The notes: generated by a model from the letters alone, not told the origin. A stretch of DNA of 64,000 bases from Dokdonia sp. 4H-3-7-5 (GCF_000212355.1 NC_015496.1:1426001-1490000), one strand, 5' to 3'; positions 15,386-24,440 are shown, numbered from the stretch's first letter. Numbers and translations are program-made.

Positions 15386-16939
15386 CTATAAGTCAAATTT
15401 AATTCCTTGGGCAAGTGGAAGCTCTGTCGTGTAATTAATAGTGTTAGTCTGTCTTCTCATATATACTTTCCAAGCATCTGATCCAGACTCGCGGCCTCCT
15501 CCAGTGTCTTTCTCACCTCCAAAGGCTCCACCTATCTCTGCACCAGAAGTACCTATGTTTACGTTTGCAATACCACAATCTGATCCTGCAACGCTTAAGA
15601 AGCGCTCTGCCTCGCGAAGATTGTTTGTCATAATAGCAGACGAAAGTCCTTGTGCAACGCCGTTTTGAAGCTCTAAAGCATCCATTACATCACCTTTGTA
15701 TTTTAATAAGTATAATACAGGAGCAAAAGTCTCGTGTTGTACAATCTCATAATCATTACTAGCCTCTGCAATCGCTGGCTTTACGTAGCAACCGCTCTCA
15801 TAACCTTCTCCACTAAGAACTCCACCTTCTACAATAAGGTTACCACCTTCTGCAACCACACGTTCTAGTGCGCTGTTGTAATTGGCAACTGCATCCGTAT
15901 CGATAAGTGGTCCTACGTGATTATTTTCATCAAGAGGATTACCTATGCGTAACTGTCCATATGCTTTTACTACGGCGTCTTTTACTTTATCATACATACT
16001 CTCATGTATAATAAGACGTCTAGTAGATGTACAGCGTTGTCCAGCAGTTCCTACAGCACCAAAAACGGCACCGATTACTGTCATTTTAATATCTGCGTCT
16101 GGAGTTACAATGATTGCATTATTTCCCCCTAGTTCGAGTAGTGATGTTCCTAGACGTTCTCCTACCGTAGCAGACACCTTTTTACCCATACGAGTAGAAC
16201 CGGTAGCAGAAATAAGAGGGACACGCTTATCTGTAGTCATCATCTCACCTACTTTGTAATCTCCGTTTATAAGGCAAGAGATACCTTCTGGCATATCGTT
16301 AGCTTTAAGAACCTCTGCAATAATGTTTTGACAAGCAACACCACAAAGCGGTGTTTTTTCTGATGGTTTCCATACACAAACATCTCCACAAACCCAAGCA
16401 AGCGCTGTGTTCCAAGCCCAAACAGCTACCGGAAAATTAAATGCCGAAATGATACCTACCACACCTAGCGGGTGGTACTGCTCATACATTCTGTGACCAG
16501 GACGTTCTGAGTGCATTGTAAGACCGTGTAACTGTCGAGAAAGACCTACTGCAAAGTCACAGATGTCTATCATCTCTTGTACTTCACCTAGTCCTTCTTG
16601 ATATGATTTACCCATCTCATAAGAAACGAGTTTACCTAATGGCTCTTTTACCTCACGAAGTTTATTTCCAAACTGACGTACCATCTCTCCTCTTGCTGGA
16701 GCTGGCATGGTTCTAAAGTCTTTAAACGCTGCAGTTGCAGAGGTCATTACTTTCTCGTAATCTTCCTTTGTGGTAGTTTTTACTTTACCTATTAATTGTC
16801 CATCTACTGGAGAATAAGACTCGATAATGTCTCCATTACCAAAACTTTTTTGACCTGTAGAGGTTCCTTCATTTATATCGGAAATGCCAAGTATTTTAAG
16901 CGCTTCGTCCATTCCAAAATCTTTTGCTACTGTGCTCAT
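15386..16939 (-). CDS. amaB: L-aminoadipate-semialdehyde dehydrogenase (ALDH7 type)
   Basis: The 517-residue aldehyde dehydrogenase has the full NAD-dependent core: SAFNFPVAVWAWN, KPSEKTPLCG, SATGSTRMGK (nucleotide loop), LELGGNNA with the general-base Glu, and AGQRCTSTRR with catalytic Cys. The strings EQYHPLGVVG, GGNNAIIV and the C-terminal ALPLAQG-like tail fit ALDH7/AmaB, which oxidises aminoadipate semialdehyde (piperideine-6-carboxylate) in lysine catabolism. The neighbouring gene upstream is 3-hydroxyanthranilate dioxygenase, so two amino-acid breakdown enzymes are adjacent. The gap of 184 bp suggests separate promoters. Confidence 0.9.
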   Translation of the reverse strand: MSTVAKDFGMDEALKILGISDINEGTSTGQKSFGNGDIIESYSPVDGQLIGKVKTTTKEDYEKVMTSATAAFKDFRTMPAPARGEMVRQFGNKLREVKEPLGKLVSYEMGKSYQEGLGEVQEMIDICDFAVGLSRQLHGLTMHSERPGHRMYEQYHPLGVVGIISAFNFPVAVWAWNTALAWVCGDVCVWKPSEKTPLCGVACQNIIAEVLKANDMPEGISCLINGDYKVGEMMTTDKRVPLISATGSTRMGKKVSATVGERLGTSLLELGGNNAIIVTPDADIKMTVIGAVFGAVGTAGQRCTSTRRLIIHESMYDKVKDAVVKAYGQLRIGNPLDENNHVGPLIDTDAVANYNSALERVVAEGGNLIVEGGVLSGEGYESGCYVKPAIAEASNDYEIVQHETFAPVLYLLKYKGDVMDALELQNGVAQGLSSAIMTNNLREAERFLSVAGSDCGIANVNIGTSGAEIGGAFGGEKDTGGGRESGSDAWKVYMRRQTNTINYTTELPLAQGIKFDL

Positions 16940-17123
16940 AGTTTTTTGAATTATTGAGTGAAGAAAACATACATAGCGATCTTACCCAATGATTAATAAT
17001 TTCTTTAATATACACCTGCTGCAATGGCGGTGTTGTTCTGAGTCAAATCTAAGGATAATTCAAAGGCTTCCATAAAAAAGGGCGTGTTATTAAACACACC
17101 CTAAAAATTATTCTATTTTTTTA

Positions 17124-17660
17124 TTAATCCGTAGTAAATCGCTCATCTACTTCCATGACAGTTCCACAGTTATTACAAGTTCTATGTTCTTTGCTTCCAT
17201 AGAAATCTTTAAAATGACCTAAAAAGTCTTTTTCTATATTATGAAGCTTAAAGAATACTTCATATAATTTATGATTACAATTATCGCAGTACCATAATAA
17301 ACCATCCTTACCATCAAGGTCTACTCTCTTGCGTTCTATCACGAGACCTATCGAGTTTTCATGCCTCACGGGTGAGTGTGGTACTCCAGCGGGGTGTAAA
17401 TACATATCACCAGGACCTAGATGCATAGTGCGCTTTACTCCTTCATCTTGCACGTGTACTTCAATAGTACCTTCTATCTGAAAAAATAGTTCTTCGGTCT
17501 CATTGTAGTGGTAGTCCTTACGAGCATTTGGGCCACCTACAATCATTACGATATAATCACCAGCTTCTTTGTATAAGTTCTTATTTCCCACGGGTGGTTT
17601 GAGGAGATCTCTGTTTTCCTCAATCCACTTGTTTAAATTAAACGGTTGTTGAATTGCCAT
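17124..17660 (-). CDS. nbaC: 3-hydroxyanthranilate 3,4-dioxygenase
   Basis: A cupin dioxygenase (178 aa) of the kynurenine pathway, it opens the ring of 3-hydroxyanthranilate toward quinolinate/NAD or catabolism. Counting from MAIQQPF, the iron ligands fall at His51, Glu57 and His95 and the second (rubredoxin-like) metal site at Cys125, Cys128, Cys162 and Cys165. These are the same positions as in the well-studied Cupriavidus enzyme, which supports this start. A longer frame reaching 17726 would add 22 residues that merely translate palindrome copy 7, so it is rejected. Confidence 0.95.
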   Translation of the reverse strand: MAIQQPFNLNKWIEENRDLLKPPVGNKNLYKEAGDYIVMIVGGPNARKDYHYNETEELFFQIEGTIEVHVQDEGVKRTMHLGPGDMYLHPAGVPHSPVRHENSIGLVIERKRVDLDGKDGLLWYCDNCNHKLYEVFFKLHNIEKDFLGHFKDFYGSKEHRTCNNCGTVMEVDERFTTD

Positions 17661-17698
17661 AATATTATTCTTTGTATAAAAATACAATTTATAGAAGT

Positions 17699-17716
17699 AC
17701 GCTTTCGCGAAAGCGT
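17699..17716. repeat. Iterated palindrome copy 7 (exact 18 bp, intergenic)
   Basis: ACGCTTTCGCGAAAGCGT, directly after the T-run of the minus-strand terminator of the CAP lipoprotein gene and 38 bp upstream of the nbaC start. It could wrongly be translated as an N-terminal extension of nbaC. Confidence 0.96.
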
Positions 17717-17753
17717 AAAAAAACAACCCCGTCTACTGTTGCAAACGGGGTTG
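17717..17753 (-). terminator. Rho-independent terminator after the CAP lipoprotein gene
   Basis: A 9-bp GC-rich stem (17724-17732 with 17745-17753), 12-nt loop, and seven T's on the minus strand, abutting palindrome copy 7. Confidence 0.88.
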
Positions 17754-17782
17754 ATAATCAAAATTGATTTGGGGGTATCTTC

Positions 17783-18277
17783 TTATCTTATAAATAGTTG
17801 TGTATAGTATGGTATTCCAGTCTCTGTCAATACAATACCTATTCCTGTATGTGTGTAATCTCCCTCTATAGCTTGCTTGTGCGCAGGACTGTTAAGCCAT
17901 CCTTCTAGAACTGACTCTGCATCTCTAAAACCGTAAGCAACATTTTCACTCACCATGTCTGCCCCATTTTCTTGCAATATAGCTGCGCGCTCGTAAAAGT
18001 TATCGTGACTAGCAGCATTTTGCGCTACCATGTAACTAGAGTGTCCTACTGCAAGATTTTCTGAATCTGTATGCCACTGCAGTGCATTAAGACCTAAAGT
18101 TGCCCTATAATCGTTAAGTACATCAAGTACCTCTTCGGCAAGCTCAATGTTATTTTCTACTTCAATAGTAGTTTCTAAATTTGCAAGAGTATCTATCTCT
18201 GTAGATTCTTCGCTGGTGCACGCGCTTAGGAGGCACAACGCAACTAGTGCGTAAAAAGTTTGGCTAATCAATTTCAT
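17783..18277 (-). CDS. CAP (SCP/PR-1-like) domain lipoprotein
   Basis: The 164-residue protein begins with a lipoprotein signal with lipobox LLSAC (Cys20). A CAP domain follows: LNDYRATLGLNALQW, LAVGHSSYMV, SHDNFYERAA, SENVAYGF, and a C-terminal segment with SPAHKQAIEG and HTGIGIV. The two conserved His and the Glu of the CAP cavity are present. Bacterial CAP lipoproteins are secreted and of uncertain role; lipid binding or protease-like functions are proposed for relatives. It is a single gene with its own terminator. Confidence 0.88.
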   Translation of the reverse strand: MKLISQTFYALVALCLLSACTSEESTEIDTLANLETTIEVENNIELAEEVLDVLNDYRATLGLNALQWHTDSENLAVGHSSYMVAQNAASHDNFYERAAILQENGADMVSENVAYGFRDAESVLEGWLNSPAHKQAIEGDYTHTGIGIVLTETGIPYYTQLFIR

Positions 18278-18338
18278 AATTTGGGGTTATGAGTTTATTA
18301 TGGCTGCAAGATATAATTATTTTGCACTTAAACGTATA

Positions 18339-18370
18339 TTTTGTGTATTTAATCGATGAAATACACAAAA
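18339..18370. promoter_or_regulatory. 32-bp near-perfect palindrome, candidate operator
   Basis: Arms 18339-18350 and 18359-18370 are fully complementary around an ATCGAT centre, with a single mismatch pair at 18351/18358. The half TGTGTATTTCATCGAT recurs at 18405-18420, just upstream of the isoaspartyl peptidase gene. The region is shared by two divergent genes, so a regulator binding here could act on either. Confidence 0.5.
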
Positions 18371-18404
18371 AAAGTTGATTTGTAAGAAATTTCAAAGAAA
18401 TTAC

Positions 18405-18420
18405 TGTGTATTTCATCGAT
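18405..18420 (+). promoter_or_regulatory. Second half-site of the candidate operator
   Basis: TGTGTATTTCATCGAT equals the inverted right half of the palindrome at 18339-18370, except that the 3'-most base pair of the inner arm falls outside the match. The downstream arm is missing. It sits 73 bp before the peptidase ATG. Confidence 0.45.
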
Positions 18421-18493
18421 GTTTTTGAAAAATCCAGTTCGTTTTAAAGTTTCTTTCTCCTTATATTTAGACACTTACAAAATCGTAATCTTT

Positions 18494-19564
18494 ATGAAAA
18501 AATTAGTTTTTAGTATTATTTCATGTTTTTTAATCATGTCTTGCGACATGCCAGTTAAAAAAGAAAATTCTAAAGAGGTTGAAAATACTATCCCCGCAGA
18601 TCAAAAATTTGGTCTTGTTATACATGGAGGAGCAGGTACTATTCTTAAAAAGAATATGACAGATTCACTAGAAAAAGCATATCGTCTTAAGCTAGAGGAA
18701 GCTACAAAAGCTGGTCATAAAATTCTAGCCAATGGTGGAACTAGTATGGAAGCCGTGACAGCAGCTATAAATATTATGGAGGACAGTCCATTATTTAATG
18801 CAGGAAAAGGTGCTGTTTTTACACATGATGGTACAAATGAGCTTGACGCAAGTGTAATGGATGGTAAGACGCTTAATGCGGGAGCCATCTCTGGAGTAAC
18901 AACAGTAAAAAATCCTATTGATCTTGCAGTAGCTGTTATGGATAAATCTGAGCATGTGATGTTAAGCGCAAAAGGAGCAGAGCAATTTGCACAAGAGCAA
19001 GGATTAGAAATTGTAGACCCTTCTTATTTCTATACAGAAAGACGCTTCCAATCTTTACAGAAAATAATAGATAAAGAAAAAACACAGCTCGACCACGATG
19101 ATGATAAGAAGGTGGCATTTATGGATCCTTATATAAAGGACAGTAAATTTGGAACCGTAGGTTGTGCGGCGTTAGATAAGCATGGTAACCTAGCTGCGGG
19201 AACTTCTACAGGAGGAATGACTAATAAACGTTACAACCGTATAGGTGATGCTCCTATTATAGGTTCTGGTACGTATGCAAATAATGCTACGTGCGCAGTA
19301 AGTAGTACAGGATGGGGAGAATTTTTTATACGAGCACAGGTGGCTCATGATATCTCAGCAATGATGGAATATAAAGGAGTAACGCTACAAGAAGCTGCTA
19401 GCGAAGTTATCCAGAAGAAAGTTCCAGCTTTAGGCGGCGATGGAGGTATTGTAGCGATAGACAAAGACGGTAACGTTGCGATGGAATTCAACACTGCAGG
19501 AATGTACCGTGCTCATATGAATGCTACCGGAGATCTAGACATTAAGATTTATAAGAATAATTAA
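18494..19564 (+). CDS. Isoaspartyl peptidase / L-asparaginase family lipoprotein
   Basis: An N-terminal nucleophile hydrolase (356 aa). The chosen start MKKLVFSIIS gives a lipoprotein signal ending in IMSC; an upstream in-frame ATG (18419) would add 25 residues and spoil the signal. HGGAGTI opens the mature domain. The autocleavage site is FGTVGCAAL with nucleophile Thr221. GTSTGGMTNKR and GSGTYANN form the active-site cleft. Such enzymes remove isoaspartyl residues or hydrolyse Asn-containing peptides, here outside the cytoplasm. The upstream region holds the candidate operator palindrome. Confidence 0.92.
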   Translation: MKKLVFSIISCFLIMSCDMPVKKENSKEVENTIPADQKFGLVIHGGAGTILKKNMTDSLEKAYRLKLEEATKAGHKILANGGTSMEAVTAAINIMEDSPLFNAGKGAVFTHDGTNELDASVMDGKTLNAGAISGVTTVKNPIDLAVAVMDKSEHVMLSAKGAEQFAQEQGLEIVDPSYFYTERRFQSLQKIIDKEKTQLDHDDDKKVAFMDPYIKDSKFGTVGCAALDKHGNLAAGTSTGGMTNKRYNRIGDAPIIGSGTYANNATCAVSSTGWGEFFIRAQVAHDISAMMEYKGVTLQEAASEVIQKKVPALGGDGGIVAIDKDGNVAMEFNTAGMYRAHMNATGDLDIKIYKNN

Positions 19565-19623
19565 AGAGCATTAACCTCATAATATGAACAACTGGGCTTT
19601 GAGCTCAAGTATCTAGCAAGTAT

Positions 19624-19971
19624 ATGGAAAGAGCTTGTCCCGAGTGTGGAGATAAAATCATAGGTCGTGCAGATAAAAAATTCTGTAGTGACTCATGCCG
19701 TAATTCGCACAACAATAATCAAAATAAGGACTCAAAAAATATCATGCGTAATACTAATAATGTGTTGCGTAAGAATTATCGCATCTTAGAGCGTCTCAAT
19801 CCAGAAGATAAAACGAGAACAACCAAGTCTAAGCTCAATACAGCTGGATTTGACTTCAATCTATTTACAAGTATCTATACTACAAAAGCTGGCACGGTGT
19901 ATTACTTTGTGTATGATCAAGGGTACTTACCGCTTGAAGGTGATTTTTATGCGCTTGTGAAGCGTGCATAA
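19624..19971 (+). CDS. Small zinc-finger protein (DUF2116-like)
   Basis: The protein (115 aa) starts with a four-cysteine finger, CPECGDKIIGRADKKFCSDSC (residues 5-25), like the DUF2116 Zn-ribbon. A polar Asn-rich spacer follows, then a conserved C-terminal domain (NNVLRKNYRILERLNPEDKT, TTAGFDFNLFTSIYTTKAG-like, YYFVYDQGYLPLE). No membrane or signal segment is seen. It is common in Flavobacteria and its function is unknown; nucleic-acid binding is possible. It lies 59 bp after the peptidase gene and 30 bp before the acetyltransferase, so the last two may be co-transcribed. Confidence 0.8.
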   Translation: MERACPECGDKIIGRADKKFCSDSCRNSHNNNQNKDSKNIMRNTNNVLRKNYRILERLNPEDKTRTTKSKLNTAGFDFNLFTSIYTTKAGTVYYFVYDQGYLPLEGDFYALVKRA

Positions 19972-20001
19972 AACTGAAGCGGATTTAATTCTAAATTAAT
20001 T

Positions 20002-20529
20002 ATGACCTACCATATAGAAACAGAACACCTCATTTTACGCGAGGTTCGTATAGAAGATACGGGAAACATGTATCGACTAGATAGCAATCCAATAGTACAT
20101 GAATATTTAGGCAAAAACCCTATTACATGTATGGGAAAGGCGCGAACATCTATAGATTATATACGTATGCAATATGAAACCTACGGTATAGGACGCTGGG
20201 CAGCGATAGAGAAAAGTAGTGGAGACTGGATAGGGTGGACGGGACTCAAATATAACTTTGAAAAAGAAATGAATGGCCACACTAATTTTTATGATATAGG
20301 ATATCGTTTTATGCCTGAGTATTGGTGTAAAGGCTATGCAACCGAATCTTCAATTGCGGCAAGAGATTACTTTTTTGAACATTTTCCAAACACAAAACTC
20401 TGCGGCATGGCAGAGTTAGGTAATAAAGCTTCTTGCAGAGTACTTGAGAAGATAGGCCTCGAGGGCAAGAATAATTTTATATATGAAGCTCAGCAAGTAG
20501 AACTTGCTTGGTTTGAAAAAATGCCATAA
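20002..20529 (+). CDS. GNAT family N-acetyltransferase
   Basis: The 175-residue protein is of the RimJ/RimL-like GNAT type: TEHLILREVRIEDTGNMYRLDSNP at the N-terminus, GRWAAIEKSSGDWIGWTGLKY, then IGYRFMPEYWCKGYATESS, which is the acetyl-CoA binding motif A (usually R/QxxGxG/A; here WCKGYAT). ASCRVLEKIGL follows. The substrate cannot be told. Its stop is 4 bp from the stop of the convergent CBS gene. Confidence 0.9.
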   Translation: MTYHIETEHLILREVRIEDTGNMYRLDSNPIVHEYLGKNPITCMGKARTSIDYIRMQYETYGIGRWAAIEKSSGDWIGWTGLKYNFEKEMNGHTNFYDIGYRFMPEYWCKGYATESSIAARDYFFEHFPNTKLCGMAELGNKASCRVLEKIGLEGKNNFIYEAQQVELAWFEKMP

Positions 20530-20533
20530 CAGC

Positions 20534-20998
20534 TTATTTCCAAGTTTGACCGTTGAGAGCTAGCGCAGCTTTAAGAACATCTTTTTGGCTTATTTGTCCT
20601 ACGAGCTTGCCATTTTCTACAATAGGGAAACGCCTGTGTTTTGACTCTAGAAATTTATTTGCCGCATCAAAAACATTCATATTACCGTCTATTGTATCCA
20701 CATTAGTCACCATGTGATTAGACACCTTCATATTATCCATAGGCATATTGTAGTAACGACTTTCAGAAATTTGCTTCATACAGTCACCTTCAGAGATAAT
20801 ACCTAGTAGTTCGTTATTTTCATTAACCACGGGACCACCAGAAATCTTGTGTTTAATTAAGTTGTTCATCACTTCAAGCACCGATTGGTCAGGAGAAAAA
20901 GTAATGAGCTTTCGGCTCATGTAATCACTTACTTTAATATCTGTAGCGCTGCTTTTGGTGTCCTTTGCGCGCTTACCCATAAAACTTTTAATTGCCAT
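20534..20998 (-). CDS. Tandem CBS-domain protein
   Basis: The protein (154 aa) is made almost entirely of two CBS motifs: one from about residue 22 (VSDYMSRKLITFSPDQSVLEVMNNLIKHKISGGPVV) and a second from about 90 (VSNHMVTNVDTIDGNMNVFDAANKFLESKHRRFPIV). CBS pairs bind adenosine nucleotides and regulate partners. No catalytic domain is fused, and no obvious partner gene is adjacent. Confidence 0.9.
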   Translation of the reverse strand: MAIKSFMGKRAKDTKSSATDIKVSDYMSRKLITFSPDQSVLEVMNNLIKHKISGGPVVNENNELLGIISEGDCMKQISESRYYNMPMDNMKVSNHMVTNVDTIDGNMNVFDAANKFLESKHRRFPIVENGKLVGQISQKDVLKAALALNGQTWK

Positions 20999-21053
20999 AA
21001 CTTGCTGATTTTGTTCTCTTAAAGTTAGTGATTTAATTTTAATCTTTGAGGTT

Positions 21054-21071
21054 ACGCTTTCGCGAAAGCGT
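21054..21071. repeat. Iterated palindrome copy 8 (exact 18 bp, intergenic)
   Basis: ACGCTTTCGCGAAAGCGT between the divergent CBS-domain and M28 peptidase genes. Confidence 0.96.
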
Positions 21072-21127
21072 ACTCAAGCTCATAAATTCGTATTTTACAA
21101 GCACCAAACCAAAAGATTGCCTTCTCA

Positions 21128-23497
21128 ATGAAACGTTTATCCCATATTATTTCATTTATTCTAGTGTTGTTTTTAGTATTTGTGAGCTTTTACTCACTCA
21201 TGCCTAAGACTATAGGTGATAAAGAAACTCCGCTTACAGAATTTTCTACGGCAAGAGCATTATCACATTTAAAAGTAATCTCGGCAAAGCCGCATTTTGT
21301 GGGTACAGCGGCACATACAGAAGTGCAGCAATATATTGTGCAAGAACTTCGCAAGCTTGGTCTAGAGCCTCAAGTACAAGAAGGTTTTGTAAATGAAGAA
21401 TGGAATGGGTACAGTAATCTTACAAAGCCTCAAAATATCCTAGCGCGCATAAAAGGAAGTGGTGATGGTAAGGCACTATTACTTATGTCACATTATGATA
21501 GTGCGCCACACAGTGCATCTCATGGCGCAAGTGACGCAGGTTCTGGTGTGGTAACTATACTAGAAAGTGTACGAGCTTACCTTGCAAGCGGAGTCACTCC
21601 TGTAAATGATATCATAATCTGCATCACAGACGCCGAAGAAATTGGCCTAGATGGCGCTCAGCTTTTTGTAGATGAACATCCATGGGCAAAAGACGTGGGA
21701 CTTGCCCTCAACTTTGAAGCACGTGGTAGTGGTGGTCCTTCTAATATGATTGTAGAGACTAATCACGGTAATAAAAATCTCATTAATGGATTTATGGAAG
21801 CAGGAGTGGAGTATCCCGTAGGGACTTCATTAATGTATAGTATTTACAAAATGTTGCCTAATGATACGGACTCGACTGTCTTAAGAGAAGATGGTGATAT
21901 TGATGGGTTTTTCTTTGCATTTATAGATGATCATTTTGACTATCATACGGTAAATGACACTTTTGAAAACTTGGATCGCAAGACACTAGAGCACCAAGGA
22001 ACTTACTTAATGCCATTACTCAAGTACTTTGCAGCTACAGACCTTACCAATATAAAGTCTGATGAAGATTATGTGTACTTTGATGCCGCTGTGGCAAACT
22101 TTGTTGCATATCCATTTTCTTGGATCTGGCCTATGGTAGCAATTGCAATTGTTCTGTTTATAGCATTGCTAGTTTATGGATTTAAAAAGGAACAATTGAG
22201 GAGAAAATATGTCGCTAGAGGTTTCAGAACTTTCTTCCTTACATTAATCTTAGGAGGAGGGCTTTTTTACCTATTGTGGGAGTTATTAAAGTATGTATAT
22301 CCTAGTTATGAAGACATGTTGCCTGTTTTTATTTATAATGGTCACTGGTATATTATTGCCTTTGCCTTATTAGGTTTTAGTCTATGTATGGGTATGTATC
22401 ATAGGCTTACCGTGGCACAAAACACGGCAAGTAATATGGTAGCTCCACTCACTATGTGGCTCATCATTAATATACTCGTTGCAGTTTATTTAAAAGGCGC
22501 TGCCTTTTTTATCATTCCTGTATATTTTGGATTAATTGCTTTTTATGTGCTTATAGCGCAGCGTAAGCCTAGTGTGTTGTTACTTGTCTTACTGTGTGCT
22601 CCAGCTATATTTTTATTAGCTCCTCTAGTACAGTTCTTTCCTGTAGGTTTAGGACCAGATATGCTCTATGCGAGTGTAATCTTTTTGATACTCCTTTTTG
22701 GACTAGTATTGCCAGTATTTGGTTTATATAGAAACAAGAAGTTCTTAGCATATTTGAGTTTGCTAGGAGCGCTCGTTTGTTTTGGGATTGCACACATGAA
22801 CTCAGATGCTGCCGTAGATCGTCAAGCACCTAATAGTCTTATTTATTATCAAAATACAGATACAAATCGAGCATACTGGGCAACATATAATAAGTCGCTT
22901 GATGACTGGACCAAAGGATACCTAGGCGAAAACCCAGAACAAGCTACTATGTACATTGGTAATGCTGCAGGTAGTAAATACAATACTCCATATACCTATG
23001 CAAAGGAAACTGCTGTAATCGATTTACCAGAAAGTACGGTGCAGCTAGATAAAGACACGCTGGTAGATGGGTTGAGGTATATCACACTTACAGTCACACC
23101 TAATCGTACTGTGCATCAAATGCGTATGTACACAGCTATAGAAACTCCTTTACAGCATATCTCTTGGAACGGCGTTGCTGTAAAAGCAGATAGTACTGAG
23201 ACGCTTTATAAGAAACGAGGTAGTAAAGGTATTTTAAGTTATTACAGAGGGAAAAATGACAAGCTGGAGTTTAAATTTGCCGTGCCAGAAGGTGTAAATC
23301 CTAAATTTACACTCAAGGAGTTCTCGTACGATTTATTAGAAAACCCAAAATTTACAGTTTCGGCGAGACCTAATACTACGATGCCAAAACCATTTGTACC
23401 TAACGATGCTATCATAGTAGAGCGTACGATTGATATTGCTGAGTACGCTTTCGCGAAAGCGAAAAAAGATACTATCAACACTGGTGTAGAAGAGTAA
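21128..23497 (+). CDS. M28-family membrane metallopeptidase
   Basis: The large membrane peptidase (789 aa) has an N-terminal span (about 7-25), a zinc peptidase domain to about residue 310, about nine hydrophobic spans (330-570) and a C-terminal beta-rich extracytoplasmic domain. Zinc and catalytic motifs are visible: LLLMSHYDSAP with the first His/Asp, HGASDAGSGV, ITDAEEIGLDG with the catalytic Glu pair, and FDYHTVNDT with the last His. The layout resembles ER-type M28 aminopeptidases. Near the C-terminus, palindrome copy 9 is read in frame as YAFAKAKK, adding a Lys-rich tail. It probably degrades peptides in the periplasm. Confidence 0.88.
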   Translation: MKRLSHIISFILVLFLVFVSFYSLMPKTIGDKETPLTEFSTARALSHLKVISAKPHFVGTAAHTEVQQYIVQELRKLGLEPQVQEGFVNEEWNGYSNLTKPQNILARIKGSGDGKALLLMSHYDSAPHSASHGASDAGSGVVTILESVRAYLASGVTPVNDIIICITDAEEIGLDGAQLFVDEHPWAKDVGLALNFEARGSGGPSNMIVETNHGNKNLINGFMEAGVEYPVGTSLMYSIYKMLPNDTDSTVLREDGDIDGFFFAFIDDHFDYHTVNDTFENLDRKTLEHQGTYLMPLLKYFAATDLTNIKSDEDYVYFDAAVANFVAYPFSWIWPMVAIAIVLFIALLVYGFKKEQLRRKYVARGFRTFFLTLILGGGLFYLLWELLKYVYPSYEDMLPVFIYNGHWYIIAFALLGFSLCMGMYHRLTVAQNTASNMVAPLTMWLIINILVAVYLKGAAFFIIPVYFGLIAFYVLIAQRKPSVLLLVLLCAPAIFLLAPLVQFFPVGLGPDMLYASVIFLILLFGLVLPVFGLYRNKKFLAYLSLLGALVCFGIAHMNSDAAVDRQAPNSLIYYQNTDTNRAYWATYNKSLDDWTKGYLGENPEQATMYIGNAAGSKYNTPYTYAKETAVIDLPESTVQLDKDTLVDGLRYITLTVTPNRTVHQMRMYTAIETPLQHISWNGVAVKADSTETLYKKRGSKGILSYYRGKNDKLEFKFAVPEGVNPKFTLKEFSYDLLENPKFTVSARPNTTMPKPFVPNDAIIVERTIDIAEYAFAKAKKDTINTGVEE
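23446..23461. repeat. Iterated palindrome copy 9 (exact, in M28 peptidase)
   Basis: CGCTTTCGCGAAAGCG, read in frame as AFAKA near the C-terminal tail of the M28 peptidase. Confidence 0.95.
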
Positions 23498-23587
23498 TGT
23501 AATTCTCGATAAGAGTATAGAAGCAACTAATTATTATAGCTGCTGCCGAAGATTTAAACGAAAACCCTAGTTATTGCTAGAAAATAA

Positions 23588-24391
23588 ATGAATAAAAAAA
23601 TTACAATTGCTGGTTTAGGATGGCTTGGTAAAGCACTTGCCTCGAGGCTCCAGCTTATGGGGTACACGGTAAAAGGAAGTGTGACAGATGCAGAAAAAGC
23701 AAAAGACCTTACAAGAAGTAATATCCTTGCATATCCAGTAGTAATAGCAGAAAGTGGTGTCTCAGGCTTAGTAGAAACTTTTCTTGCAGATACAGATGTG
23801 CTACTCATTATGATACCGCCAGGCTTGAGAAAGAACACAGGTGCAAACTACGCTCTCAAAATGGCGCATTTTCTACATCTGATTGAACGGTCTGAGGTTA
23901 AAAAAGTGATTCTTATAAGTAGTACCTCTGTCTATGATGATGCACAAGGTAAGGTGACAGAGAAAGATGCACCACAACCCGATACAAATGCGGCTAAGCA
24001 GTTATATGATGTAGAGCAAATATTCTTTAACACCCCTGCTTTTGAGACAACGGTTGTTCGTTTTGGAGGATTGTTTGGTGGTAGTAGAAACCCTGTGAAA
24101 TTTCTTGCTGGACGAAAGGGATTAACTAATGGTGATGCTCCAGTTAATATGATACATCGCGATGACTGCATCGGGATTTTGACAGCGATAATCAAGAAAG
24201 ATGCCTTTGGTCACATTATAAATGCGGTGTCTCCTAATCATCCTACAAAAAAAGAATATTACACAAAGCAGGCTATTGAGTTGGGTCTCGAGCCGCCAGA
24301 ATATAGTCAAGAAGATTCCTTATCCTTTAAGCAGATAGATAGTATTACGGTTGATAGTGTTTTAAATTACGAGTTTACGGTGCACCTTTAA
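23588..24391 (+). CDS. NAD(P)-binding epimerase-like protein (extended SDR, YeeZ-like)
   Basis: The Rossmann-fold protein (267 aa) has the dinucleotide motif as GLGWLGKALA at residues 8-17. That is GxGxxG, rather than the GxxGxxG of classical epimerases. Further on are LISSTSVYDDAQG and VVRFGGLFGGSRNPVKFLAGRKG, as in atypical extended SDRs such as YeeZ. The catalytic YxxxK is degraded to AAKQLYDVEQ, where Tyr is present but Lys is not in register. It may act as a nucleotide-sensing protein rather than an enzyme. It stands alone, convergent with the M13 peptidase. Confidence 0.8.
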   Translation: MNKKITIAGLGWLGKALASRLQLMGYTVKGSVTDAEKAKDLTRSNILAYPVVIAESGVSGLVETFLADTDVLLIMIPPGLRKNTGANYALKMAHFLHLIERSEVKKVILISSTSVYDDAQGKVTEKDAPQPDTNAAKQLYDVEQIFFNTPAFETTVVRFGGLFGGSRNPVKFLAGRKGLTNGDAPVNMIHRDDCIGILTAIIKKDAFGHIINAVSPNHPTKKEYYTKQAIELGLEPPEYSQEDSLSFKQIDSITVDSVLNYEFTVHL

Positions 24392-24410
24392 TAACGAAAG
24401 TAATACGCAT

Positions 24411-24440
24411 AAAAAAACCGCCTCGATTGAGGCGGTTTTA
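24411..24440. terminator. Bidirectional rho-independent terminator (SDR / M13 peptidase)
   Basis: An 11-bp stem (24414-24424 with 24429-24439), GATT loop, A-run before and T-run after, so it can act for both convergent genes. Palindrome copy 10 follows at once. Confidence 0.9.

Noticed and set aside
15613-15618. TCGCGA without palindromic arms, also at 24158 and 35167-35176
   Set aside because: Single NruI-type hexamers in coding sequence with no GCTT/AAGC arms; not counted as copies.
17661-17726. N-terminal extension of 3-hydroxyanthranilate dioxygenase containing AFAKA
   Set aside because: It is a translation of palindrome copy 7 upstream of the real ATG at 17660; ligand numbering fits the shorter start.
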